Shown: positions 25,142 to 34,892 of the stretch, piece by piece
How positions within the stretch are numbered: position 1 is the first letter of the stretch
Layout: each line of letters begins with the position of its first letter
NCBI GenBank assembly: GCA_037132135.1
Contig: JBAXPR010000005.1
Span: 10,700-74,699, forward strand
DNA: 64,000 nt
Direction of reading: 5' to 3'
DNA from: BOG-933 sp037132135
GTDB taxonomy: Bacteria > Pseudomonadota > Alphaproteobacteria > Azospirillales > Azospirillaceae
Position numbers and translations under genes: made by a program
Notes under the pieces: model-generated
Databases searched by the model: none
Seen by the model: the letters and a program-made list of their open reading frames with translations, nothing else
What the model was told of the DNA's origin: nothing

Positions 25142-27691
25142 TCAACCGGTCAGTCCTGGTGCCAGCGCCGCAAGGTCCTGGCCCGGACGTAGGATGCGGT
25201 CGCGCGGGAAGCGTACGGTGACGATGGTCCCGACCTTGGCCGCGCTCTCGATTTCAAGATGCCCGCCGTGCATTTCGGCCATGGTCCGGCTTAGCGGTAA
25301 GCCAAGGCCCGTGCCATCGTGGGCGCGGGACAGCCTGCTGTCGAGTTGCCCGAAGGGCTGAAGCACCTCGGCCAGCTTTTCCGGGGCGATGCCGATCCCG
25401 GTATCGGCGACCGTGACGGAAAACAGGCCGCTGTCCTCCAACGCCGCCTGCACCGAGACCCGCCCGCCCGGCGCGGTGAATTTGAGCGCGTTGTCGAGAA
25501 GATTGCCGACGATCTGGCGGATGGCGCGCTCGTCGGCGTAGAGCAGCGGCAGATGCTCGGGAACGTCGATCACCAGCGTAAGGTTACCGACCTCGGCCCG
25601 CTCCTTGATCTCGACGACCGCGGCCAGTACCTCGGCGCGGGGATCGACGATGGTTTCGCTGATCTCGAAGTGGCCGGCTTCGGCGTTGGCCAGATCGATG
25701 ATGTCGTTGATCAGCTTGAGAAGGTGGGCGCCGGCCTCGTTGATGCTGCGGGCGAAGCGCTGGTAGCGCTCGTCGCCCAGCGGCCCGAACACGCCGTCGC
25801 GCATCACCTCGGAAAAGCCGATGATCGCATTTAGCGGCGTGCGCAACTCGTGGCTGACGGTGGCCATGAACTGGGACTTGGCGGTGCTGGCCGCCTCGGC
25901 CCGTTCCTTGGCGGCCTGGAGTTCGACATCGGCGCGCTTGCGCTCGGTGATGTCCTCCTTGACCGCGACATAGTGGGTCACGGTGCCCTTGTCGTCGCGC
26001 ACCGGCGCGATCGATGCCCGCTCCCAGATCAGCCGGCCATCCCGCCGTTTGTTGTGAAACTCACCATGCCAGACATCACCCGAAGCAATCGTCCGCCACA
26101 TCGCCTCATAGTCGTCGCGCGAGGTATAGCCGGACTTGAGAATCCGTGAGCTGCGCCCGATCACCTCCCGGCCCTGATAGCCGGTAGCCCTGGTGAAGTG
26201 CGGATTGACGTATTCGATGAAACCCTCGGTATCGGTGATCACCACCGACAGCGGCGCCTGTTCGATCGCCCGGGTGAGCGTGCGCAGATTGGTCTCGACC
26301 TCCTTGCGGGCGGTGATGTCGCGGGCAAACACGGCAACGCCGATGGCCCTGCCGTCCGGCCCCAGCGCCGGAGCATAATGGGCGTCGAAGACCAGATCGC
26401 CCCAGCTCGACTCGAAGTGAACCGTGGTGCCGGTGGTCATCACCTTTTCGAGCATGCCCTGACGCAGGGCGCGCTCGCCTTCGGGCGCGAACGCGACCAG
26501 CGGCTGGCCGATAATCTCGTCCAGCGGCCGGCCGAACACCTTGGCGGTGCAATTGTTGGCCACCCGGATCGTACCGTCGGGATCGATCAGTTCGACCATG
26601 TCGTGGTCGGTGGCGTTGATGATCGACACCAGCGCCGCGTGGCTTTCCCTGAGGGCATGCTGGGCGGCATGGCGGTCGGAGACGTCGAGGGCGGTGCCGA
26701 ACAGTCCCGAGACCGCGCCGGCGGCATCGAAGGAGACCCGGAGCGTGATCCTGAGCCAGCGGATCGCGCCATCGGGACGGATGATCCGGGCCTCGACGCT
26801 GCCGGACTCGGTCGACCCCTGGAGGGCCAGGGGCAGCGCCGCCACCGCCAGCCGGTCGTCCTCATGAATGCGCGCCAGAAGCGCGGTCCAGCCCGCGGCC
26901 GCCTCGGCAGGCGGGACGCCAAGAATACGGCAGAGTTCGACCGACCAGAAATGGCTGTCGGTGGACGCCTGCCACTCCCAATGGCCGAGATGGGCGACCC
27001 GCTCGGCCTCCTTCAGCCGTTCCTCGGCCTCGACCAGCGCCGTGATGTCGAGGGTGGTGCCGATCAGACGCAGCGCCTTGCCCGCCGGATCGCGCACCAC
27101 TTCGGCCTCGGAATAGACATGACGGATGGTACCGTCGGGCCGGACCACCCGGTAGCGGATTTCGTAGGCCGTACGCTCCAGCATCACCGCCGCCCGCATC
27201 CGGACCACAGCGGTGCGGTCGTCGGGGTGAATGCTGCCGAGAAACTGCTCCTGGGAGGGTGAACACGGGCCGGGCCCAAGCCCGTAGATACGGAAATTCT
27301 CCTGCGACCAGAAGCCGGCGCCGGTCACGAGGTCGCGCTCCCAGTGGCCGAGATGGCCGATGCGCTCGGCATCCATCAGCCGGGCGTTGACCCGGTTCAG
27401 CTCGCGGGTCCGTTCCTCGACCCGCGCCTCCAGCTCGCGCCGGATGCGCCGGTGCCGCAGGGTGTTGAACAACCAGAGACCGGCCAGCAGGCCGCCGCCC
27501 GCCGCAATGCCCTGGACCTCATGCCAGTGCGAGGGGCGCCAGGGCACCAGCATCATCAGCAGGCCGAGCGCCAGACACGCCGCCGCCAGGGCGCGCAGCC
27601 GCTGTGCCGACCACCGTCCGCCGCCGCCCGAACCGGGAGCGGCCTCCGTCCTGATTGTGCCCGCCTGTTCGATTGCCGTTCCGCCCGCCAA
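25142..27691 (-). CDS. Membrane multi-PAS sensor histidine kinase
   Basis: An 849-residue kinase. Two N-terminal membrane helices (about 33-52 and 60-76) are joined by a very short periplasmic loop. A coiled coil and four PAS/PAC modules follow (about 100-215, 225-340, 345-460, 465-590; the last has the NPHFTRATGYQGREVIG pattern of oxygen- or redox-sensing PAS). HisKA has SHELRTPLNAIIGF (His near 612), and HATPase_c has DNALKF (near 735), DTGIGIA and GTGLGLP. The lack of a large extracellular sensor suggests cytoplasmic or membrane-state sensing. No response regulator is adjacent. Confidence 0.94.
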   Translation of the reverse strand: MAGGTAIEQAGTIRTEAAPGSGGGGRWSAQRLRALAAACLALGLLMMLVPWRPSHWHEVQGIAAGGGLLAGLWLFNTLRHRRIRRELEARVEERTRELNRVNARLMDAERIGHLGHWERDLVTGAGFWSQENFRIYGLGPGPCSPSQEQFLGSIHPDDRTAVVRMRAAVMLERTAYEIRYRVVRPDGTIRHVYSEAEVVRDPAGKALRLIGTTLDITALVEAEERLKEAERVAHLGHWEWQASTDSHFWSVELCRILGVPPAEAAAGWTALLARIHEDDRLAVAALPLALQGSTESGSVEARIIRPDGAIRWLRITLRVSFDAAGAVSGLFGTALDVSDRHAAQHALRESHAALVSIINATDHDMVELIDPDGTIRVANNCTAKVFGRPLDEIIGQPLVAFAPEGERALRQGMLEKVMTTGTTVHFESSWGDLVFDAHYAPALGPDGRAIGVAVFARDITARKEVETNLRTLTRAIEQAPLSVVITDTEGFIEYVNPHFTRATGYQGREVIGRSSRILKSGYTSRDDYEAMWRTIASGDVWHGEFHNKRRDGRLIWERASIAPVRDDKGTVTHYVAVKEDITERKRADVELQAAKERAEAASTAKSQFMATVSHELRTPLNAIIGFSEVMRDGVFGPLGDERYQRFARSINEAGAHLLKLINDIIDLANAEAGHFEISETIVDPRAEVLAAVVEIKERAEVGNLTLVIDVPEHLPLLYADERAIRQIVGNLLDNALKFTAPGGRVSVQAALEDSGLFSVTVADTGIGIAPEKLAEVLQPFGQLDSRLSRAHDGTGLGLPLSRTMAEMHGGHLEIESAAKVGTIVTVRFPRDRILRPGQDLAALAPGLTG

Positions 27692-27714
27692 TCATACGAA
27701 CCATAAGTGAATCA

Positions 27715-27733
27715 GCTACAGTCACCTTGTAGC
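27715..27733. promoter_or_regulatory. Palindrome between the multi-PAS kinase and CYTH-CHAD genes
   Basis: GCTACA (27715-27720) and TGTAGC (27728-27733) form a perfect 6-bp inverted repeat with a 7-base spacer in the 127-bp divergent intergenic region. Its geometry suits a dimeric regulator that could act on either gene; no known consensus matches. Confidence 0.3.
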
Positions 27734-27818
27734 GGAGGCTAAACCTGCCCGCAAGATGTTGATAGAAATTTGCCCCCGGCCCCCGCCGGCCACTTCGCCT
27801 TGACGAAGCCGGCCCGCT

Positions 27819-29435
27819 GTGAGAGCCTTCCTGGCATTGAGACTGGCTGCCGAGGCTCCCCTGTCGCGCCATACCGAGACCGAACTGAAACTTGCGGTCG
27901 CACCGGAGCATCTGGCTGCCGTTTCGGACGCGGCGGCGGTCGTTGGCCGGCGCACCGGCGAACCGGTCACCGTGTCCCTCGATTCCGCCTATTTCGACAC
28001 CCCCGACCGGCTGCTCTCGGCGCGGCGGGCGGTGTTGCGGGTGCGTCTGACCCCAGACGGCTTCATCCAGACCCTCAAGTCCGGCGATGGCCTGACCCGC
28101 CACGAATGGGAATGGCCGGTGACCGGCCCCGGCCCCGTCCTGGCGGTGATCGTCGAGCCGGCGGCGCGGGCGGTGATCGACGGCCTCGACGGCGCCGCCC
28201 TGCGGCCGACCTTCCGCACCCGAGTCGAGCGCACGCTGCACCAGATCGACGGCGGCGCGATCGAACTGGCGGTCGACCGCGGCGAGATCATCGGACCCGA
28301 TGCCGATGCCCGCGAGCCGATTTCCGAGGTCGAACTGGAGCTGAAAACGGGCGAGTCGGCCAGTCTCTACCGCCTCGCCCTGGCGCTGGCCGAAACGGTG
28401 CCGCTGCGGGTCGAACCGCGGACCAAGGCCGCGCGCGGCTTCGCCCTGGCCAACCGGGAGCCGCCACGCGCCTTCAAGGCGCAGCGGCAGCTCTTCGAGG
28501 ACCGGACCACCGTCGATTCAGCGCTGGCGGCGATCCTCGGCGGCTGTTTCCATCAGTTCGCTCTCAACGAGCCCTGCCTGCTCGCCGGCGACGATCCCGA
28601 GGGCGTGCATCAGGCGCGGGTGGCGCTGCGCCGGCTGCGCTCGGCCCTCGGTCTCTTTCGCGACCTCATTCCGGCCGCCGACCGCGCGTGGCTTGCCGCC
28701 GAAACCAAGGCCCTGGCCGACACCCTCGGCCCGGCCCGCGACTGGGACGTCTTCCTGGCCGAGCTGCTGGCCCCGGTCAAGGCCGCCTTCGCCACCCATC
28801 CCGACCTTCATGCCGACCTCGCCGCCCTCGAAGCCGCCGCGCTGGCAGAGCGCCATCAGGCCTATCAGCGGGTGCGCGCGCTTTTCGCCTCGCCCGGACA
28901 TACCCGGTTTCAGCTCCGCTTCGGCCTCTGGCTCGAAAGCCGGGGCTGGCGGGCGCAGGCGGTGACCCGGACCTCGGCCCAGCTGTTCCGGCCGCTGCGC
29001 GAGACCGCCGACGCCCTGCTCGACCGCCGCCACCGCAAGGCGCGCAAACTCGGCGGCAGCTTTGCCGAACTCGCCGACACCGAACGCCATCAGCTGCGCA
29101 TTGCCATGAAGAAGCTGCGCTATGCCGCCGATTTCTTCCGCTCGCTCTATGACGCAAGGCCGGTCGACCGTTATCTGCAGCGGCTCGCGACCTTTCAGGA
29201 CGCGCTCGGCCATCTCAACGATGTCGCCACCGCGGCCCGGCTGGTACCGGTACTGGAGAGCGGGGCCGCCGCCGCCCGGGCGGTCGGGGTCGTGATCGGC
29301 TGGCATGGCCGTGGCCTCGCCGCTCTCGAACCGCGTCTGGTTGCCGAGTGGCGGGACTTCCGCAGCGCCGGCGTTTTCTGGACCCGCCCCGCGCGCCACA
29401 AGCCGAGCCCCCCTCGCGAGGAGGCGCCGTCATGA
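27819..29435 (+). CDS. CYTH-CHAD domain protein (triphosphate/polyphosphate metabolism)
   Basis: A 538-residue protein. The CYTH domain (about 18-210) starts with the family motif ETELKL (ExExK) and has further paired acidic/basic strand residues (VELELKTG, RVEPRTKAARGFAL). The CHAD domain (about 240-525) has the conserved His and basic helices (HQARVALRRLRSALGLFRDL, KKLRYAADFFRSLY). CYTH enzymes cleave triphosphates in a metal-dependent tunnel, and CHAD binds polyphosphate granules, so a polyphosphate-linked tripolyphosphatase is likely. The GTG start at 27819 is uncertain because no Shine-Dalgarno sequence is seen and the CYTH fold begins 18 residues later. The last codons overlap a ParA gene (ATGA). 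Confidence 0.9.
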   Translation: MRAFLALRLAAEAPLSRHTETELKLAVAPEHLAAVSDAAAVVGRRTGEPVTVSLDSAYFDTPDRLLSARRAVLRVRLTPDGFIQTLKSGDGLTRHEWEWPVTGPGPVLAVIVEPAARAVIDGLDGAALRPTFRTRVERTLHQIDGGAIELAVDRGEIIGPDADAREPISEVELELKTGESASLYRLALALAETVPLRVEPRTKAARGFALANREPPRAFKAQRQLFEDRTTVDSALAAILGGCFHQFALNEPCLLAGDDPEGVHQARVALRRLRSALGLFRDLIPAADRAWLAAETKALADTLGPARDWDVFLAELLAPVKAAFATHPDLHADLAALEAAALAERHQAYQRVRALFASPGHTRFQLRFGLWLESRGWRAQAVTRTSAQLFRPLRETADALLDRRHRKARKLGGSFAELADTERHQLRIAMKKLRYAADFFRSLYDARPVDRYLQRLATFQDALGHLNDVATAARLVPVLESGAAAARAVGVVIGWHGRGLAALEPRLVAEWRDFRSAGVFWTRPARHKPSPPREEAPS

Positions 29436-30061
29436 ACACGATCCTCGTGGCCAACGTCAAAGGCGGCTGCGGCAAGACCACCATCGCCACCCATCTCGCC
29501 GCCGCCTATGCCGTGGCCGGCCAGACCATCCTGCTCGCCGACGTCGACCGCCAGCGCTCTGCGCTCGGCTGGACCGAGCGCCGCCCCGAGAACGCGGCCC
29601 GGGTCGCGGGTGCCGACTGGTCGAAGGAGCTGGGCAAGACGCCCAAGGGCCTCGACCGGCTGGTGATCGACGCCCCTGCCGCCCTCAGGCGCGGCCAGAT
29701 CGAGGAGTTGGTTGACCGCGCCGACGTCATCGTGCTGCCGGTCCAGCCCGGCGTCTTCGACGAGGGCGCGACCCGCCGCTTCCTCGACCGGCTGGAGGAG
29801 CTGAAAGCGGTGATCAAGGGCAGGAAGCCGGTGGCGGTGGTCGGCAACCGCCTGCGCCCGCGCACCCGGGCCAGCGACCGGCTCGACGGCTTCCTGGCCG
29901 AGACCGGCCATCGGCTGGCCACACGGCTGCGCGACAGCGCGCTCTATCCCGAATGCGCCCAGACCGGGCTCAGCCTCTTCGATCTGCCGGGCAAGCGGAT
30001 CGCCGAGGTCCGCGTCGACTGGACACCGCTGCTCGCCTTCCTGGAGGGCAGCGGCCCCTGA
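29432..30061 (+). CDS. ParA-family ATPase
   Basis: A 209-residue deviant-Walker ATPase. The P-loop KGGCGKTT (10-17) has the signature Lys, with switch I ADVDRQRSAL and the Walker B-like DRLVIDAP. The family positions DNA or large cargo on the nucleoid or membrane. No ParB or parS is adjacent, and it overlaps the CYTH-CHAD gene by 4 bases, so the two are translationally coupled. A role in placing polyphosphate bodies bound by CHAD is an attractive inference with no direct support here. An orphan ParA/MinD-type regulator is the alternative. Confidence 0.88.
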   Translation: MNTILVANVKGGCGKTTIATHLAAAYAVAGQTILLADVDRQRSALGWTERRPENAARVAGADWSKELGKTPKGLDRLVIDAPAALRRGQIEELVDRADVIVLPVQPGVFDEGATRRFLDRLEELKAVIKGRKPVAVVGNRLRPRTRASDRLDGFLAETGHRLATRLRDSALYPECAQTGLSLFDLPGKRIAEVRVDWTPLLAFLEGSGP

Positions 30062-30348
30062 TCACGGTCAGGGGCCAAAAAGCCTGATATCGCACCGGCC
30101 ATGGTTGCGGCGGCACCGGCCGCCTGCTCCGGGGTAAAGCCGGATTGCTGGCGCCTGCGTGCGAGCTTTAGGAGGCTGGAGGGCCAGCGGTCGGGGCACT
30201 CTCCTGGCCGGACTATCGGCGTACCGCCCCAGGCGCCGTCACGCCCGCAAGCCCGGATCAGGAGAATTGCCCAAACCCCATTGCGAAGCTCGCCTTGACG
30301 CGCGGGGGGCGATATAACGGGACGGTTTAACGGTCAGAGTCCCCCCCG

Positions 30349-31788
30349 GTGTCAGCGAAATTTCCAGACTGGAACAACTTGGCCGGCTTCGGCGAGAAGG
30401 TGCTCGATCAGGCCCTCGGCCATGTCGGCACCCTGGCCGGCCGGATGCTCGAGGGCAATATCCGCCTCGGCGTCACCGGTCTGCGCCGCGCCGGCAAGAC
30501 GGTGTTCGTCACCTCCCTGATCGATAATCTGATCCGGGGGGGGCGGCTGCCCTTCATGGACGTGGTCGCGGGCAACCGCTTCCTCGCGGCCCGGCTGCGC
30601 TCCAGCCCCGACCGCAGTGCCCCGCGCTTCGCCTACGAAAAGTATCTCGCCAACCTGACCAGCGCACCGCCCCACTGGCCCGCCGCCACCACCGGCGTCG
30701 CCCAGCTGCGCATGGCGCTGCGCTTCGTGCCGGTGTCCTCGGTACGCCGTTCGATCCAGCCGATCTCGACCCTCAACCTCGACGTCATCGACTATCCCGG
30801 CGAATGGCTGATGGATCTGCCGATGCTCAACCAGTCCTTCGCCGACTGGTCATCGCTGACCCTGGAACTGATCGAGCACCAGCCGCGCCGGCAGATCGGC
30901 GCCCGCTGGTTGCACTGGCTGTCCACCGTATCCCCCGACCGCCGCGCCGACGAGAGCGCGGCCAAGGAGGGCGCCGCCCTCTATACCGATTACCTCCACG
31001 CCTGCCGGCGCTCCCAGGCCAACCTCAGTCTGGTCCAGCCCGGCCGTTTCCTGGAACCGGGGGAACTGGCGGGCGCGCCGGTGCTGACCTTCTGTCCGCT
31101 GCCGCTGCCCGCCACCGCCGCCGGCCGCGCCGGCTCGCTGTGGGAGCTGATGAGCGGGCGCTACGAGGATTACAAGACCAACGTCGTGCGTAAGTTCTTC
31201 CTGGAGCATTTCGCCCGCCTCGACCGCCAGATCGTGCTGGTTGACGTGCTCGGCATGCTCAATGCCGGCCCGGCCGCCCTCCACGACATGCGCATGGCGC
31301 TGACCGCCTGCCTCGAAGCCTTCCGCCACGGCCGCGGCGGCTGGCTGAGCCGGCTGACCGGCGGCCAGATCGACAAGGTCCTGTTCGCGGCGACCAAGGC
31401 CGACCACATCGCCGCCAGCCAGCATGGCAATCTCAAGAATCTGCTCGACATGCTGGTGTCGGAGGCGCGCAACGCCATCCGCTTCGAGGGCGCCACCGTC
31501 GAGACCATGGCGCTGGCCGCGGTCAAATGCACCGAGACCGTCACCACCGAACATCAGGGGCGCAAGCTGGCCTGCATCCAGGGCACGCCGCTGGGGCGCC
31601 AACGCCCGACCGTGCTGTTTCCCGGCAGCATTCCCGATGGCCCCGACCTCTTTCCCGAGGATGTCACCCAGCCCTACCGCTTCCTCGACTTCGAGCCACC
31701 GGCCGGAGTCGGGCGCGATGGCCGCGGCCTGCCCAACATCCGCCTCGATCAGGCGCTCAATTTCCTTCTGGGAGATCATCTGGCATGA
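30349..31788 (+). CDS. YcjX-family P-loop NTPase (DUF463)
   Basis: A 479-residue protein of the YcjX/DUF463 family. The P-loop is GLRRAGKT (44-51) after the family's characteristic N-terminus, a switch-like DYPGEWLMDLPMLNQSFADW follows, and the family segments SGRYEDYKTNVVRKFF and FAATKADHI are present. It is stress-linked and often paired with YcjF, as here. A GTG start at 30349 is used; the Shine-Dalgarno sequence is poor. Its stop overlaps the next start by ATGA. The 287 bases upstream hold no gene. Confidence 0.92.
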   Translation: MSAKFPDWNNLAGFGEKVLDQALGHVGTLAGRMLEGNIRLGVTGLRRAGKTVFVTSLIDNLIRGGRLPFMDVVAGNRFLAARLRSSPDRSAPRFAYEKYLANLTSAPPHWPAATTGVAQLRMALRFVPVSSVRRSIQPISTLNLDVIDYPGEWLMDLPMLNQSFADWSSLTLELIEHQPRRQIGARWLHWLSTVSPDRRADESAAKEGAALYTDYLHACRRSQANLSLVQPGRFLEPGELAGAPVLTFCPLPLPATAAGRAGSLWELMSGRYEDYKTNVVRKFFLEHFARLDRQIVLVDVLGMLNAGPAALHDMRMALTACLEAFRHGRGGWLSRLTGGQIDKVLFAATKADHIAASQHGNLKNLLDMLVSEARNAIRFEGATVETMALAAVKCTETVTTEHQGRKLACIQGTPLGRQRPTVLFPGSIPDGPDLFPEDVTQPYRFLDFEPPAGVGRDGRGLPNIRLDQALNFLLGDHLA

Positions 31789-32798
31789 GCGACCGGAGCC
31801 ATCATCAGCCGCCGGCCTGGCAAGCGCCGGTCGAACTGGAGCCCGACCGGGAGGGCGCCGGCCCCGGCGAGGTGCCCCCCGAGGACGATCAGGATGATGC
31901 CGGAAGCGGCGACGAGCACGGCTTTGACGGCCTCTCGCTGCGCCAGTGGAGTTGGACCCTGCCGACCTTCCTCGGCGGCATCGCGGCCCTGATTCTGGTC
32001 ACCCTGGCGTTCGACGCCTCCGATCTGCTGTCCCGCGCCTTTGCCGCCGGCGACGTCCTCGGCATCGCGGTCGCGGCGCTGGTGGCGCTGGTGGTCCTGA
32101 CCGCGCTCAAGCTCGCGCTCGACGAACTGGTCGCGGTCCGGCGGCTGCGCCGTATCGACCGCTTCCGCATCGAAGCCGAGCGCCTCGTGGCGGGCGGCGG
32201 CCACGGTGCCGCCGGCAGCTTCGCCGAGCGGCTGTCGCGCTTCTACCGCGACCGCACCGATCTCGCGCCCGGCATCGAAGCCCTGCACGCCTCGGTCACC
32301 GATGCCCACAACGACCGGGAAATCATCACCCTGATCGACCGGCAGGTGCTGGCCCCGATCGACCAGTCGGCCTACAACGCGGTGCTGCGCGCCTCGCGCG
32401 ATACCGCGCTGGCCACCGCCCTCAGCCCGTCGGCCGCCCTCGACGTCGTGATCGTGCTCTGGCGCAACCTCAAGCTGGTGCGCGAGGTCGCATCGGCCTA
32501 CGGCGCCCGCCCCGGCCAGTTCGGCTCCTGGCGGCTGATGCGCCGGATGTTGGCCAATCTTGCCGTCGCCGGTGTCGCCGAAGGGCTCAGCCACGTCGCC
32601 GTCGATGCCCTCGGCGGCTCGATCGCCGCCGCGATCTCGACCAAGCTCGGCCAGGGCATGGTCAACGGCCTGCTCACCGCCCGCATCGGCGTCGCCAGCA
32701 TGGTGCTGTGCCGCCCGATCGCCTTCAGCGCCGACAACCGTCCGACCCTCCGCCGCATCCGCAGCGAATTGCTGAGCGTGCCGAAGCAGATTCTCTGA
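31785..32798 (+). CDS. YcjF/TIGR01620-family membrane protein
   Basis: A 337-residue protein. The Asp/Glu/Pro-rich cytoplasmic N-terminus (about 1-60) is followed by two membrane helices (about 62-105), an amphipathic region, and a conserved C-terminal DUF697-like domain (ALSPSAALDVVIVLWRNLKL, GLLTARIGVASMVLCRP). YcjF-type proteins are partners of YcjX; the pair is conserved but its biochemical job is unknown. ATG 31785 overlaps the ycjX stop by 4 bases. Confidence 0.88.
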   Translation: MSDRSHHQPPAWQAPVELEPDREGAGPGEVPPEDDQDDAGSGDEHGFDGLSLRQWSWTLPTFLGGIAALILVTLAFDASDLLSRAFAAGDVLGIAVAALVALVVLTALKLALDELVAVRRLRRIDRFRIEAERLVAGGGHGAAGSFAERLSRFYRDRTDLAPGIEALHASVTDAHNDREIITLIDRQVLAPIDQSAYNAVLRASRDTALATALSPSAALDVVIVLWRNLKLVREVASAYGARPGQFGSWRLMRRMLANLAVAGVAEGLSHVAVDALGGSIAAAISTKLGQGMVNGLLTARIGVASMVLCRPIAFSADNRPTLRRIRSELLSVPKQIL

Positions 32799-32807
32799 CC
32801 GCGCCGC

Positions 32808-34157
32808 TCAGTCGAGCATCGGCAGGCCGGTCTCGATCCGAACCAGGATCGCCAGCATCGGGCCGCCGATGTCGCGTCGGATCAGACCGCTGGCATTCTC
32901 GGCCGCGGTCAGCGCCTGCTGGAAGCTCGGGCGCCAGCGCTCGTCCCGATAGAGGGCCTTTTCGGCACGGGCGCGCTCGGCGATCAGGGGGGGGCGGCGG
33001 GGGCCGTCCTCGGCCGCGAGCTTGACCAGCTTGGCCATCAGCGCCTCGGCCCCCGGCCGGTCGTCCCGGACCAGCAAACGTTCGATCAGTTCGGCGTAAG
33101 CCTCACCCCGCAGATCCGCGTCCTGAAGCCCCTCGGCATAGCTGAGGGCCAGCGCCATCTCGCTCCGGCGGGCCAAGCGGCCCAGCACCGCCGCCACCGT
33201 CCACGACGCCTCCTCCTGCACCCCGCGCAGCCGGGCCAGCGCCTGGGAGGGGTCGCCGAGATCGGCCGCCGCCACCACCAGCTCCGGCGGCCAGACCACG
33301 GCATTGGTCTCCCGGGCGGCGGCGACCTGACGCTCGAGGGCGGTGGCAAACACCGTCGCCGCCTCGGCGCCGCGGCCGGTATCGTAGAGGGTCCGCGCGA
33401 CCAGCCCGAGTTCGGCCACGCAGGTGCGGCCGGCGGCAAAGGCGCGCGCCTCCTCGGCCAGGGCCGCGGCCTGCGGCTTGTCACCGTGCCAGAGGACGAT
33501 CTCGGCGATATCGGTGAGATTGTAGAGCCGGGTCGCACAATCGGGAATCTTGCGCGTGAGGTCCAGCGCCAGCGCCTCCTGCCCGGTCAGCGCCAGTGCC
33601 CGAGAGACATAGAGATCGCGGTCGGTGCTGCCGTTGGCCACGCCGCGGCGGACCGCCGAAAGGAAGGGGGCAATGATCTCCTTGGCCCGGCCCTGGTCCC
33701 CCATAAGGTGGGAGGCCACGGCCAACGACAGCCAGTCCCAGCGCGCGGCAACGATTGGTGTTTCCACCGCCGGCAGCATATTGCCGATCCGGAACAAAAA
33801 GCACTTCGAGGATTGCTGGTCGGTGCACACCATCGAGCGCAACCGGTTACGAAACTCGTAAAAGTCGAAGTCGCCGACGAACTGGTTGGTCACCAGTTGG
33901 ACCGCGAGGTCGGTATCGGAAAAGCGGGTGATGATGTCGGCCAGCAGGCGGTCGGCCTCGCCGAGCAACCGCCCCTCCTCGGCCGCCTCATAGGTGGCGT
34001 TGGCCTTGCGGACCAGTTGCATGGCCTGAATGAACTGACGGTTGGCCTGGGCCGCAGCCTCATCGGCATGGGCGGCCGCGCCGCCGAAGGCCAGCCAGAG
34101 CGCGAGCAGCACCGGCAGCAGCCCGGCGCAGGCGCTATTTCTGAACGACACGGACAT
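32808..34157 (-). CDS. Secreted helical-repeat (TPR-like) protein of unknown function
   Basis: A 449-residue protein. The Sec signal peptide (hydrophobic core about 10-28, cleavage near AAHADE) is followed by alpha-helical repeats rich in Ala, Leu and Arg, resembling degenerate TPRs (YEAAEEGRLLGEADRLLADI, EARAFAAGRTCVAELGLVAR, ALARLRGVQEEASWTVAAVL). It has several Cys pairs. No specific family recognised. The ATG (34157) lies inside the end of the BON lipoprotein gene, so the two are coupled and the protein may be a periplasmic partner of the BON protein. Confidence 0.78.
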   Translation of the reverse strand: MSVSFRNSACAGLLPVLLALWLAFGGAAAHADEAAAQANRQFIQAMQLVRKANATYEAAEEGRLLGEADRLLADIITRFSDTDLAVQLVTNQFVGDFDFYEFRNRLRSMVCTDQQSSKCFLFRIGNMLPAVETPIVAARWDWLSLAVASHLMGDQGRAKEIIAPFLSAVRRGVANGSTDRDLYVSRALALTGQEALALDLTRKIPDCATRLYNLTDIAEIVLWHGDKPQAAALAEEARAFAAGRTCVAELGLVARTLYDTGRGAEAATVFATALERQVAAARETNAVVWPPELVVAAADLGDPSQALARLRGVQEEASWTVAAVLGRLARRSEMALALSYAEGLQDADLRGEAYAELIERLLVRDDRPGAEALMAKLVKLAAEDGPRRPPLIAERARAEKALYRDERWRPSFQQALTAAENASGLIRRDIGGPMLAILVRIETGLPMLD

Positions 34158-34728
34158 GGGAGACTACGCCCTGAACATAAGCGATCGCCTTGGCATGGCC
34201 GATCACCCGGTCAAGCTCATCCTGACTGTGCGCCACCCCGAGCAGGTAGACGATGTCGTTGACGACGTCGATGTTGTAATTGGTACTGTGGACATCCCGG
34301 TCGAGCAGCAGCGCCGTGCGCAGCTTGGCGGTAATCCACTTGTCGTGGGCGGTGTCGCCCATGGTCGAGCCGGTGTCGACCGCGATCTCGTTGATCACTT
34401 CCTTGACGCCGTCGGCCTGCCAGCACAGCTTCACCGCCTCCATCCGCTGCTCCGGGTTCGCGGCCCGCCCGGTCAGCAGCACCCGGCCCTGATCGATCGA
34501 GAGATTGATCCGGCTGAACATATCGAGGTCGCGCTTGAGCCACAAATCATTGATCAGGGCTTGAATCTTGAGGTCGGAAGCAGCGCCGCCGATGCCGCGG
34601 TCCTCGGTCGCCTTGACCGCCACCGTTCCGGCCAAGCTGACCACCGGCGCGACGCACCCGCCGCTCGAGAGGACGATCGAGAGCGCGACCACGCCCACCA
34701 TCATCGTCCGGATCGTTCCTGCCGACAC
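34135..34728 (-). CDS. Lipoprotein with two BON domains (OsmY/DolP-like)
   Basis: A 197-residue lipoprotein. The signal peptide ends at SSGGC (lipobox-like, LSS-GGC). Two BON domains (about 45-115 and 120-190; SINLSIDQGRVLLTGRA-type and NYNIDVVNDIVYLLGVA) bind phospholipid membranes in DolP and OsmY. DolP is an outer-membrane protein that supports envelope integrity. GTG 34728 is chosen because GGGAGGG lies 5 bases upstream; ATG 34704 is a reasonable alternative. It overlaps the downstream repeat-protein gene by 23 bases. Confidence 0.88.
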   Translation of the reverse strand: MSAGTIRTMMVGVVALSIVLSSGGCVAPVVSLAGTVAVKATEDRGIGGAASDLKIQALINDLWLKRDLDMFSRINLSIDQGRVLLTGRAANPEQRMEAVKLCWQADGVKEVINEIAVDTGSTMGDTAHDKWITAKLRTALLLDRDVHSTNYNIDVVNDIVYLLGVAHSQDELDRVIGHAKAIAYVQGVVSHVRVVQK

Positions 34729-34892
34729 GCGCACCCTCCCAACAAGCCAGTGACCCCCAGGGGCCAAAAGGTGCTCAGGAGTCCGTCGGCGGCCCCCCTG
34801 TTTGCAACGGTTTTTCCCGGGCGTCGATCAATAACCTGGACTGTGATGCCGGAATGTGCCACTTCCTCGCCACCGGTTCAGGAACCCCAGCC

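Noticed and set aside
30295..30318. TTGACG and TATAAC upstream of the ycjX-like gene
   Set aside because: The spacer is only 12 bases, too short for a sigma-70 promoter.
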